Below are positions 25,300 to 33,715 of a stretch of DNA of 62,314 nt, piece by piece. The notes under the pieces are model-generated. The model was not told where the DNA came from. It saw only the letters and a list, made by a program, of their open reading frames with translations, and did no database searches. Within the stretch, counting starts at the first letter, position 1; each line of letters opens with the position of its first letter. The DNA is from Prevotellaceae bacterium UBA1726 (lineage in GTDB: Bacteria; Bacteroidota; Bacteroidia; Bacteroidales; Bacteroidaceae), in the NCBI GenBank assembly GCA_002316005.1, contig DCIM01000021.1:1-62314 (forward strand), written 5' to 3'. Made by a program: the position numbers and the translations under genes.

Positions 25300-27297
25300 T
25301 TATTTGTTCAAGTATTTCTTGCCGTCTTTAATAACGATGCCTTTGTAGTTATCGTTCACACGACGCCCCATGAGGTCATACTTCATTCCATTGCCTTTGG
25401 CAGTAGCAGGGATGACATTCTCAATGCCCATCTCTTCTGAGTCTTCTCCTACATGTACTCGGTTGGCATTGACAATGCGACCGGTTCTTGTGTCGATGAG
25501 CATCACGATAACCTTGAGGAATTCCTTGTTATTGATGAACGAGTTGTTCGACAAATCCCACTTGTGGAGGTAGTACTGTTCCTCGCCTGCTACGATTGGT
25601 GCCTGGATTGAACCGCTGATTCCGTTGTAAATCTCATCAACGCCTACAAGGACATCATCGAACACTACATCTACAACATTGTCACCATATACAAAGTTGG
25701 TGATATCTGGATCCCAGTCAAAGATTCCTGCGGCCTTCAACTGTGGAAGGGTTCCATTATTGATTTGTCCTTCCTTGCCGTCTTCGGTCAGTGCGAAGGC
25801 GAGCGCATAGTGGGCATCATCAGTGTTATACTGGAATGTTGTTGTAACAACGCTTCGGATGGCACTCTGTTCGCTGTCCACCCAACTGGTGCTGATATGA
25901 ACCTCTGCCTCTACGGTTTTCTTCTGCGATACGCCGAAGTCGTCCTCAATACCGAACTTCGTACGGCGGGTATATTCATCTTTGTACTGACTGCCGAAAT
26001 AGTTATATACTCTGTCTTCGCGGTCAATATCTGTGTAGATGAATGGTCCTTGTGTACGCTGCTGGATTTCGTCGAGTTCGAGCAGTGTGTTGATATACAT
26101 ATCTGTAGCCCATGCATCACGGTCGTGAATCATGATACCGATATAGTTGTCGTGATTGCCACCACATTCAATGAGGCTCTCGAACTCATCGTGCCAGTCA
26201 TGACCGAGGCGGTTGTTTGCAACATGCGAGAGAACCGAGAATCCGTCGTCTCCGGCATTGATGAAGTTCTCCATCACTGTCTTGCGGTTCGATGCCTTCA
26301 ACACAGTAAGCACATCTGCCACTGCCTGCTCACGACCGTCGGCAACTTCGTTTTCCTCTCCGTTCACCGATACAATCTTGATTGTCGCCTTGCCTTCTTC
26401 TGCAGTATTTCCTCCCGAAACAGGAATATTGTAGGTTCTTGTTCCGTAGAGGTCGTTTATCATCTGCTCTGAGGCATCGTAGTATATTGGCTCCGACTCT
26501 GTACCATTGTTTGTGACGGTATAACTGAATTCGTAAATCTGATTACCGCCGAGATTCTGTATTGTCACAGGGATGTCAACGGTTTTGCCTATAGCAACCA
26601 CTCCCGAACCTACCGACTTGATACTTGCACCGTTCAATGGGAAGTTGTCGCCTACAAGCACTTGCATTGCAAGGTTGCCCCAGTTGCCACCCATAGCAGC
26701 GGTGAGGTCGTAGTTCGACCACCACTTGCTTCCGTCCCAACTGACGAACATCGCGTTCTCTATCATGTCAAGACCATATGATGTCTGTACTGGATACATG
26801 TCATCTTCATCCGTAACGCTTGTGATAGTAAACGAATAGCCTACATAGACGCCCGATGAAGGGATGGCATGTGGTTCGGCAAAACCAAAGTCAACAATAC
26901 CGCCCTTGGTGAATTCCACATTATCGCAGCAGATATCTGCCTCCTCGGCTGTTGCAGGAAGGGTTGTCGAAAGCCATATCTTCAAATCTGCAATATGCGA
27001 CTTGCGGGCAAACCACAGACGCTCTGCATAAATCTTCGCGTCCTTTGCCACATCGTGGTCGCCTGGGATATAGATGGCGCAATTATATGTGCTGAGACCT
27101 TCTGTACCGAAGTTGCCAGTGTATCCATCGTCAACATAGTAGCCCCACCATGCCTGACCTTGCTCTGGGTCAATATGTGCCTTGTTAGGACCAGCAACAC
27201 TACGCTGAGCCACACTTGTGCTCTTCAACATCTGTGCATTAACTGTCAATGCACAAAAAACAAACAATATGAATGTTGATAAGTAAAATTTTCTCAT
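25300..27297 (-). CDS. Secreted Omp28-like protein lacking the CxxC motif, with extra N-terminal jellyroll and C-terminal tail
   Basis: 665 residues from the ATG for 'MRKFYLSTFILFVFCALTVNAQ' (a GTG two codons upstream is possible). Residues about 25-215 form a beta-sandwich-type module. Then comes a CARDB-like segment ('KTVDIPVTIQNLGGNQIYEFSYTV'), and from about 340 a region parallel to the Omp28-like protein at 30.8 kb: 'RKTVMENFINAGDDGFSVL' takes the place of 'KKTIEEEYTGTWCGFCPRG', followed by the shared 'YIGIMIHDRD', 'FQYNTDDAHYALAFALTEDG' and late 'LKVIVMLIDTRTGRIVNANR'. Both cysteines of the thioredoxin-like motif are absent. The tail is 'YDLMGRRVNDNYKGIVIKDG' then 'KKYLNK'. Probably a surface or periplasmic protein that kept the fold without redox activity. 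Divergent from the next gene. Confidence 0.75.
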   Translation of the reverse strand: MRKFYLSTFILFVFCALTVNAQMLKSTSVAQRSVAGPNKAHIDPEQGQAWWGYYVDDGYTGNFGTEGLSTYNCAIYIPGDHDVAKDAKIYAERLWFARKSHIADLKIWLSTTLPATAEEADICCDNVEFTKGGIVDFGFAEPHAIPSSGVYVGYSFTITSVTDEDDMYPVQTSYGLDMIENAMFVSWDGSKWWSNYDLTAAMGGNWGNLAMQVLVGDNFPLNGASIKSVGSGVVAIGKTVDIPVTIQNLGGNQIYEFSYTVTNNGTESEPIYYDASEQMINDLYGTRTYNIPVSGGNTAEEGKATIKIVSVNGEENEVADGREQAVADVLTVLKASNRKTVMENFINAGDDGFSVLSHVANNRLGHDWHDEFESLIECGGNHDNYIGIMIHDRDAWATDMYINTLLELDEIQQRTQGPFIYTDIDREDRVYNYFGSQYKDEYTRRTKFGIEDDFGVSQKKTVEAEVHISTSWVDSEQSAIRSVVTTTFQYNTDDAHYALAFALTEDGKEGQINNGTLPQLKAAGIFDWDPDITNFVYGDNVVDVVFDDVLVGVDEIYNGISGSIQAPIVAGEEQYYLHKWDLSNNSFINNKEFLKVIVMLIDTRTGRIVNANRVHVGEDSEEMGIENVIPATAKGNGMKYDLMGRRVNDNYKGIVIKDGKKYLNK

Positions 27298-27326
27298 TCT
27301 CACGCGCGTTTAATAATTATTAGAGT

Positions 27327-27357
27327 GCAAAGGTACGCAAAAAATTAAATAAATCAA
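27327..27357 (-). promoter_or_regulatory. Promoter for the Omp28-like paralog
   Basis: On the minus strand TTG (27355-27357), 19 bp, TACCTTTGC (27327-27335), a full Bacteroidetes consensus match about 30 bp before the ATG. Confidence 0.65.
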
Positions 27358-27374
27358 AAATATACAACTGAAAT

Positions 27375-27405
27375 TTGGTTAAAATCAATAAAAACATTAA
27401 TTTTG
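27375..27405 (+). promoter_or_regulatory. Promoter for the 1076-residue Fn3 protein and following gene
   Basis: TTG (27375-27377), 20 bp, TAATTTTG (27398-27405). It is back to back with the minus-strand promoter, only about 17 bp between the two -33 elements, so the divergent pair could share control. Confidence 0.6.
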
Positions 27406-27473
27406 CAAGCGATAGAGAGAATAAAATTTCGTTTTGTCACTTATCATAGATAATAAAAATTCAATTATATCAT

Positions 27474-30400
27474 ATGAAAAAAATTCTACCTCTTTTGGTG
27501 TTTTTGTTTGTTGCTGTTGTTTCAACAGCACAGACTAAATTCCCTCAGGTGCAGGTCCGCCCTCAGGGAAACGCATTGACTGCCAAGCAGGTTGCCAATG
27601 CTTCAAAGACTGACGATGGCAAGACCATCTATTGTGGTGTTTCTAACGACCTCCTCTTCCGTGCTGGTGGTATCGCTTCCTACAACACAAACGACCCGAT
27701 GAACACTCTTAAATTGATCGACCCTAACTGGGGCACCACTTCTTCGTCGCTCACTTGGATTGGCGATGGCGACTTCGATTGCCCTATCGCTGGTGCCTAT
27801 GCCAATGGTAAGTATTATGCCTTCATCGGCAAGAACTATTCGTTCGTGACTCACCGTAAGTATTGGGGTACTCTCGACCTCCAGACGGGTAAGTTCAACA
27901 AGATTGCTGATGCTCAGCCTACTCCTACCTTCAACAACGAGGATATGTATGCTGACTTCTCACCTGTATATAGTATGGCCTACGACCACACCAACAAGGT
28001 GATGTATGCGCTTTACTATGATGTGGCTACCTACACGGGTGGTTTCCTCAACTGCGTACTGGCTACTGTCAACCTCGAGACTGGTGCCTTGACAAAGGTT
28101 GCCGAACTGGAGCATATCTTCTACAACATCGCTGTTGATTATACAGGTAACATCTATGCTCTTACCTATAAACTCGAGGACGATACCGACCCTTCGACAA
28201 ACATCATTGGTACATATCTCTACAACCTCGTGGACAACTGCGATGGTACTGTCAACGAGAACCTTATCACTGAGGTGAAGTCGGCTGATGGCGACTCGTT
28301 CGCTGGTGGTGCCCTTCAGGATATGGACTTCGACCACGACTCGTGGAAGATTCGCTGGAACCGTATCAGTTCTGCTGGTACTTTCGTTTGCGAACTCGAC
28401 CCTGAGACTGGTATCTATTCCAACTCACAACTCATCGGTAGTAATGCCACCGTTGTGGGTATCCACACTCCTTTCACTCCTGCCGACGATCCTAAGGCTC
28501 CTGGTCATGTGACCAACCTCACTGCTACTGCTGGTGCCAACGGTGCAAAGACTGTCACACTCGCTTGGACAAACCCTACAACTACTTGGGACAACCACGA
28601 GGTGGAGGCTGTCACTCAGGTGAACATCTATCGTGGCGATGAACTCATCGGTATCGTTACCGATGGTGTCGAGAAGGGCGGACAGAGTTCATTCACCGAC
28701 ACTGAGGCTTCTTTAGGCAACAACACTTATTCTGTTGTTCCTTGTCGCAACGAGGACGAGGAAGGTCTTCCTACAAGCATCGTATGCTATGTAGGCGTTG
28801 ATGCTCCTGGTGCTCCTCAGAATGTGGTTCTCTCTACTACCGACGGCAATTCTGCCGACCTCTCTTGGGAGGCTCCTGCCACTGGTAAGAATGGCGGTTG
28901 GTACGATCAGGCTTCGCTTAAGTACACCATCACTCGTCTTCCTGACAATGTGGTTGTGGCAAAGGATCTGACCGACACCAACTTCAACGATTCTTCTCTC
29001 CCTACAACAAAGGCTTACTCTTACAAGGTGAAGGCAAGCAATGCTGCTGGCGAAGGTCTCGAGGCTGTCTCTAACGAGTTGCCTGTTGGTCCTGCCATCG
29101 TACCTCCATATTCTGCTTCGTTCTCAAGTGCCGAGAATGCAAACCTCTGGACTCCTTACGATGCTAACGGCGATGGTGACGGATGGCGCTATGAGGCTCA
29201 TCCTTGGTATGCTTGGATTTCTACAAGCTATGGCAATACTGGCAACGACTGGCTGTTCTCGCCTGAGTTCCAGCTCGAGGAGGGCAAGAGCTACAGCGTA
29301 AGCTTCTGTCTCCATAGGACAAACCACAGCAGTGGTGGCAAGGAGTATGCTCGCTTTGCTTATGGCAAGGGTGCAAATGTCGATGCGATGACTAACGAGT
29401 TGCACGAGAAGGTGGAAATCGACAACATGGAAGATCGCTACTACACATATTCGCTGACTGCTGCCGAGAGTGGTAAGTTCAACTTCGGTATCAACGCCCT
29501 TGGTGAGGCAAGCAACTGGGGTACCTACTTCACTGCGTTCTCTATCACCCCAATCAGTTCTATGGACCTTGAGGCTACCTCTGTTGCTGGTCCTACAGTT
29601 GTCAATGCTACTGCAAGCAACAACTATTTCGTGACTGTAACAAACAAGGGTGCTGTCTCTGCAAGCAACTATAAGGTTCAGCTTGTCGATGACGACGACG
29701 AGGTTCTCGTACAGACTGTTGTCACCGATGAACTCAAGGCTGGCAGCGTTGCAAAGGTAAAGGTTGTATGGGCTCCAAGTGCCGAAATGGCTAATTCTGA
29801 TGTCACTGTCTATGGTCGCGTGATTTGCGATGGTGATGGCAACAAGGAGAACAACGACACTGAGGCTCTCGACATCAAGATTGAGGGTGTTGGCAATGGC
29901 GTATGGGTTGACTACACTGGCGAGGATGGTTGGAAGGACGCTTCTGGCGACAACAACATCGTTCCTTTCGGTTTCTCATTCAAGTCAACATTCAGCGAGG
30001 TTATCTACAACCGCCAGGAACTCGACCTTCCAAACAACGAATATCGCATCTCGAAGGTTAGCTACGACTATAACTTCGGCACTACCGTCGAGGCTATCAT
30101 CAAGACCTATATCGGTGCTACCGACATGACTGAGTTCGATGACGCAAGCTGTCTCATCGGCAAGAGCGACCTCTCGCTCGTGAGCGACTCTACATTCGAT
30201 ATCCGCAACGGTAACGGTACTCTCGTCATCAACTTCACAAAACCTGTCAAGTTCAACAAGGATCAGAACATCGTAGTTGCCATCGACCGTGCTTACTATA
30301 GCTACAACGATAATGATGTCTTCGACAACCACTTCGTTACTGTCGAGGCTCCACGCAACACCACAATATGGTTTGCCAAGGATGATTATTCATTCGACTG

Positions 30401-30704
30401 GACAGGCGACGAGGCTAATGTAAGCCCTTGGATTCCTGTCACCCACTTCTTCGTTGAGGACCTCAACACCGATGCCATCCGCGAGGTTGTGGTTGGTGCA
30501 TTCGCTTACAGCATCAATGGTGGTGTAATCAACATCAGCAACAGTGCCGACATCAAGTCTGCTTGTCTCTACACCGCTGGTGGTGCTCTCGTTGCCGAGG
30601 GTCGCATCAATGGTCGTGGTGCAAAGATTAGCACTGCAAGCCTCCGTCCTGGCACTTATGTGCTCAGCGTCAACGGCAAGGCTATGAAGGTTGTCCTGAA
30701 ATAA
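27474..30704 (+). CDS. Secreted Fn3/choice-of-anchor-J/CARDB protein with type A-like sorting domain
   Basis: 1076 residues. The signal peptide is 'MKKILPLLVFLFVAVVSTAQ'. Residues about 30-335 look like a beta-propeller-type region ('ISYNTNDPMNTLKLIDPNW', 'GTLDLQTGKFNKIAD'). Two Fn3 domains follow (about 340-545), then a jellyroll module ('LWTPYDANGDGDGWRYEAHP' ... 'DWLFSPEFQLEEGKSYSVSF'), a CARDB domain ('MDLEATSVAGPTVVNATASN') and another beta module. The end ('GVINISNSADIKSACLYTAGG' region to 'YVLSVNGKAMKVVLK') matches type A sorting domains. No enzyme motif. First of two genes on the plus strand; the Omp28-like gene follows after 117 bp. Confidence 0.83.
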   Translation: MKKILPLLVFLFVAVVSTAQTKFPQVQVRPQGNALTAKQVANASKTDDGKTIYCGVSNDLLFRAGGIASYNTNDPMNTLKLIDPNWGTTSSSLTWIGDGDFDCPIAGAYANGKYYAFIGKNYSFVTHRKYWGTLDLQTGKFNKIADAQPTPTFNNEDMYADFSPVYSMAYDHTNKVMYALYYDVATYTGGFLNCVLATVNLETGALTKVAELEHIFYNIAVDYTGNIYALTYKLEDDTDPSTNIIGTYLYNLVDNCDGTVNENLITEVKSADGDSFAGGALQDMDFDHDSWKIRWNRISSAGTFVCELDPETGIYSNSQLIGSNATVVGIHTPFTPADDPKAPGHVTNLTATAGANGAKTVTLAWTNPTTTWDNHEVEAVTQVNIYRGDELIGIVTDGVEKGGQSSFTDTEASLGNNTYSVVPCRNEDEEGLPTSIVCYVGVDAPGAPQNVVLSTTDGNSADLSWEAPATGKNGGWYDQASLKYTITRLPDNVVVAKDLTDTNFNDSSLPTTKAYSYKVKASNAAGEGLEAVSNELPVGPAIVPPYSASFSSAENANLWTPYDANGDGDGWRYEAHPWYAWISTSYGNTGNDWLFSPEFQLEEGKSYSVSFCLHRTNHSSGGKEYARFAYGKGANVDAMTNELHEKVEIDNMEDRYYTYSLTAAESGKFNFGINALGEASNWGTYFTAFSITPISSMDLEATSVAGPTVVNATASNNYFVTVTNKGAVSASNYKVQLVDDDDEVLVQTVVTDELKAGSVAKVKVVWAPSAEMANSDVTVYGRVICDGDGNKENNDTEALDIKIEGVGNGVWVDYTGEDGWKDASGDNNIVPFGFSFKSTFSEVIYNRQELDLPNNEYRISKVSYDYNFGTTVEAIIKTYIGATDMTEFDDASCLIGKSDLSLVSDSTFDIRNGNGTLVINFTKPVKFNKDQNIVVAIDRAYYSYNDNDVFDNHFVTVEAPRNTTIWFAKDDYSFDWTGDEANVSPWIPVTHFFVEDLNTDAIREVVVGAFAYSINGGVINISNSADIKSACLYTAGGALVAEGRINGRGAKISTASLRPGTYVLSVNGKAMKVVLK

Positions 30705-30716
30705 TTGCCATCTATA

Positions 30717-30732
30717 TCTCCCCGAGGGGAGA
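30717..30732. repeat. Perfect CTCCCC/GGGGAG hairpin in the spacer
   Basis: TCTCCCCGAGGGGAGA, a 16-bp perfect palindrome 12 bp after the stop. Same family as 18106-18123. It is not followed by a T-run here, so it is a weak terminator at best. Confidence 0.5.
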
Positions 30733-30746
30733 CTTAAACAAATACC

Positions 30747-30804
30747 AAAGCCGTGAATTTTGCGAATTTCACTCATATTGTGTCAATCCGTAATTCGCGG
30801 CTTT
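30747..30804 (+). promoter_or_regulatory. Large imperfect stem-loop before the Omp28-like gene
   Basis: AAAGCCGTGAATT (30747-30759) pairs with AATTCGCGGCTTT (30792-30804) with one G-T pair. A smaller nested hairpin GTGAAATTCGCAAAATTCAC (read on the minus strand) lies inside. It ends 18 bp before the ATG at 30822. It could be an attenuator between the two cotranscribed genes or a dispersed repeat; the unit TAATTCGTGAAATTC recurs near 45085. Confidence 0.4.
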
Positions 30805-30821
30805 TACATAAACAAGAATTT

Positions 30822-32114
30822 ATGAAAAAGTTTCTACTCGCTTTATCATTTTTCATTTCTCATTTATCATTTAGCGTAGCGCAGACCAACTGCGCCACAT
30901 TCCCGCTCAACTTCGATGATGGTTATGTAGTGCTCGATGGTGCCGTGAAGATTGATATCATTGTCTATAATGCTGGTTCGGCGGTCATCAAGAGTCTCAA
31001 ATACACCGTTCAGGATGTGAGCACTGGTTCCACATCCAACGAGCGTAGCGCCACTCTCGCTGCCGATATCCCTTCGGGCGAGCAAGGCACTGCCACATTC
31101 CGCATCCCATCGGGTTCGGATATTGGCATCTGCCAGAAGAATGTCACCATCACTCAGGTGAACGGCTATCCTAACGAGGCTTCTACGACACAGGCTTCGG
31201 CGGTGGGAAGGATTCATACCCTTGCCGAGAAGGTGACAAAGAAAACCATCGAAGAGGAATACACTGGTACATGGTGTGGCTTTTGTCCGCGTGGTACTGT
31301 GGGCATGGAACTGCTAAGCGAGAAATATCCTGACACTTACATCGGTGCCGCATTCCATTACGATGACGAGTTCTGGTTCTCTGAAGTGGGCTATCATAAT
31401 GGATTCCCACAGTGTGAGCTCAACCGCCATGTGAATGTTGATCCTTACAACGGCAGTACGGGTAATGAGCCATTCGGCATTGAGAAAGATTTCAATAAAG
31501 AGCAGAACATCCTCCCAGAGGCTTCGCTTGTTATGAAGGCCACATGGGCAGACGAGGCAAAGAAGAAGGTGAACATCAAGAGCGATATGCGATTCGTCTA
31601 TAACACCGACGATGAATTCGCACTGCTTTACATTGTCACAGAAGACGGCAAGACAGGTTCCTCGCAGCGCAGTTACTATGGAGGCGACAGCGATTATGCA
31701 GGCGATCCATACATGGAATATTGGTATAACGGAGGCACCACGAATAAATACGACCATGTCGTTGTGGCGTTTGCAGGAAGAGAGAATGGTATTGAGGGCA
31801 GTGTGTCATCGCCAGTAACGGTAGGCATGCAGCAGAGTTTCGATTATACCATGGACCTCTCGGGAGCATTGTCACGCATCTCCAACAAGGACAATCTCCA
31901 CATGATTGTCTGTCTGCTCAACAAGACCACCAACACTATCATCAACACCGACTTCGGCAGCATCACCATTGATGATCCTTCAGGCATAGAGGAGGTTTCA
32001 AGTTCCGAGTATCAGGGTTCAGGTTCCAAGACTCGCAAATTTCTCCAGAACGGCCGAGTTATCATCGAGAATGGTGGTAAGCAGTTCACCCCTGCCGGCC
32101 AAGAAATAGAATAG
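30822..32114 (+). CDS. Secreted Omp28-like protein with thioredoxin-type CxxC motif
   Basis: 430 residues from the ATG opening the signal peptide 'MKKFLLALSFFISHLSFSVAQ'. Residues about 30-135 are a CARDB-like beta domain. The Omp28 region starts at 'KKTIEEEYTGTWCGFCPRG', with Cys152 and Cys155 in a WCGFC thioredoxin-like site, and runs to about 390. The C-terminal tail is 'KFLQNGRVIIENGGKQF' plus 'TPAGQEIE', a short sorting-type tail. Known Omp28-type proteins are outer-membrane or surface proteins of Bacteroidetes; redox or adhesive roles have been suggested. The signal-peptide core is encoded by TCATTT repeats, and the linker before the tail by a GTTTCAAGTTC / GGTTCAGGTTCC repeat (31994-32030). 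Confidence 0.85.
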   Translation: MKKFLLALSFFISHLSFSVAQTNCATFPLNFDDGYVVLDGAVKIDIIVYNAGSAVIKSLKYTVQDVSTGSTSNERSATLAADIPSGEQGTATFRIPSGSDIGICQKNVTITQVNGYPNEASTTQASAVGRIHTLAEKVTKKTIEEEYTGTWCGFCPRGTVGMELLSEKYPDTYIGAAFHYDDEFWFSEVGYHNGFPQCELNRHVNVDPYNGSTGNEPFGIEKDFNKEQNILPEASLVMKATWADEAKKKVNIKSDMRFVYNTDDEFALLYIVTEDGKTGSSQRSYYGGDSDYAGDPYMEYWYNGGTTNKYDHVVVAFAGRENGIEGSVSSPVTVGMQQSFDYTMDLSGALSRISNKDNLHMIVCLLNKTTNTIINTDFGSITIDDPSGIEEVSSSEYQGSGSKTRKFLQNGRVIIENGGKQFTPAGQEIE

Positions 32115-32148
32115 AAACAAGATAATCTCCAAATCCATCCAAATAAAT

Positions 32149-32188
32149 AGGCGAAGCCCGCAATACCACGAGGCTCCGCCTTTTTTTT
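32149..32188 (+). terminator. Terminator between convergent genes
   Basis: AGGCGAAGCC and GGCTCCGCCT form a stem with one mismatch, followed by eight T on the plus strand. It ends the Omp28-like transcript; the minus-strand gene stop is 38 bp further on. Confidence 0.8.
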
Positions 32189-32225
32189 ATAACAACAAGG
32201 TTATATATTTCAATTGGGCAATGTA

Positions 32226-33698
32226 CTACTTTATCTCCTGTCCAATGGCGTTGAAGGTCTTGCCGGACTTTATAATCACCACGCGACCGTTTTGGAGGAA
32301 CTTGCGAGTCTTGAAACCTGAAACATTTGAACCTGAAACCTCTTCTATGCCGGCTGGATCGAAGGCGAAGGTGGCAGTGACGATTGAACCGTTATAGGTC
32401 TTTCCCTGCAACACCATCTTACTGTTGTCCACTGTGAGGGTACCGCTTACAACATAGTAGGAAGTAGTGTAGTACCAATCGCCTGTATCTGCATCCTGCT
32501 CGAATCCAGTTGAGATGTAGGTTGGATAGTCATAATACTCATCACCTCCGGGACTTGCCTGGACGGTGCCTGCGGCATAGGTATCGGTTATCTGATATGT
32601 GCCAGGAGCAAGGATTGTTCCGTCAACACTCTCGGCATAGGCTCCTACTTCCATCTCAAAATCATCGTTTGCGAAGAATATTGCAGTGTAGGCATATCCC
32701 AAATCGGTGGTATAATCCTCATATTCCACACTGTCGAAGTTGATATTGAGGGTGGTCTTTGTTGTTGGTTCCCACTCATACGAGTACTCGCCTTCCTCGC
32801 CGCCACCACCTGTGTAGGCGTTATCGATTTCAATGTCTGGGTTTGCCTCGAAATACACATCCACTCCATAGCAACGAAGTTGCTTTTCGCAAGCGATGGT
32901 GACGCTCTTGCTGTCGATATCCTTGATGAGGACAACAGGATTAGCCTCTACATAGTCTTCTGAAGCATCCACGAAAGTGATGTCGCCATTATCAACCTCG
33001 GCATAGAAATCCTTCTTCACATAACCATTGATGACGATTGCCTTTATTGCCTTTGTTGCGGTGAAGGTGATGGCACCTCCCGCATTACAGCCGAAATAAG
33101 TCTCTGTCTTTGCTCCAGCCGTTGCCGAAACACGAATATTGTTCTGCACAAACGAATAAGCCACATTGCTACAAGTTGCTCCACTCACAGTGAGCTGTGT
33201 TGGTTCACCATAGGTGTAGTCGGGATTGAGTTCGTCGCTGTCGTCTTCATCGCCTCCACCACCTGTGGAACCGCCTTCGACAGTACCAGTGACCACGACT
33301 TTCTTAATCCACACCGACTTCTCCGAGCGTGTGATGTTGATGATGAGATTACCCGAGGCAGCACTGCCCGTGAAGGTCTTCTCGACATTTGACTCCTTGC
33401 TGAGAGTCTCTGTGCCCCATGTGCTTCCTCCTACGGAGAGGGCGAGGGTGTTCTTGCCTGCCACATTTGAGGAACAGGTGACAACGACCTTTGTCACATT
33501 ACTCACGCCAGTGAGGGTGAGAGTGGCATTGGCGGTGAACTGTGTACCGCGAGCCGGATCGGCGGTCTCCACGCCAGCAGGTGTCTGTGATGTGGTCCAT
33601 GAAGATGGCACACCTTGTGAGAAATCGAATGTCACCTCATCGGCAAAGGCATTGCCCACAATGACGAGGAACAACAGAGAGAGTAATTGCTTTTTCAT
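32226..33698 (-). CDS. Secreted beta-rich protein of unknown role with NGRVVII...GQEIK tail
   Basis: 490 residues. The signal peptide is 'MKKQLLSLLFLVIVGNAFA'. The rest is beta-rich, with three parts: 24-150 (ending in a Gly/Asp linker 'GGSTGGGGDEDDSDE'), 155-285, and 300-440. The linker 'GGGGEEGEYSYEWEP' again separates modules. The end 'KFLQNGRVVIIKSGKTFNAI' plus 'GQEIK' is the same tail as in the proteins at 30.8 and 37.9 kb. I recognise no family for the body. It is last in a three-gene minus-strand unit behind an M6 metalloprotease (17-bp gap), so it may be a companion or substrate of that protease. Confidence 0.78.
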   Translation of the reverse strand: MKKQLLSLLFLVIVGNAFADEVTFDFSQGVPSSWTTSQTPAGVETADPARGTQFTANATLTLTGVSNVTKVVVTCSSNVAGKNTLALSVGGSTWGTETLSKESNVEKTFTGSAASGNLIINITRSEKSVWIKKVVVTGTVEGGSTGGGGDEDDSDELNPDYTYGEPTQLTVSGATCSNVAYSFVQNNIRVSATAGAKTETYFGCNAGGAITFTATKAIKAIVINGYVKKDFYAEVDNGDITFVDASEDYVEANPVVLIKDIDSKSVTIACEKQLRCYGVDVYFEANPDIEIDNAYTGGGGEEGEYSYEWEPTTKTTLNINFDSVEYEDYTTDLGYAYTAIFFANDDFEMEVGAYAESVDGTILAPGTYQITDTYAAGTVQASPGGDEYYDYPTYISTGFEQDADTGDWYYTTSYYVVSGTLTVDNSKMVLQGKTYNGSIVTATFAFDPAGIEEVSGSNVSGFKTRKFLQNGRVVIIKSGKTFNAIGQEIK

Positions 33699-33715
33699 AA
33701 ATGATATTTGTTTTT

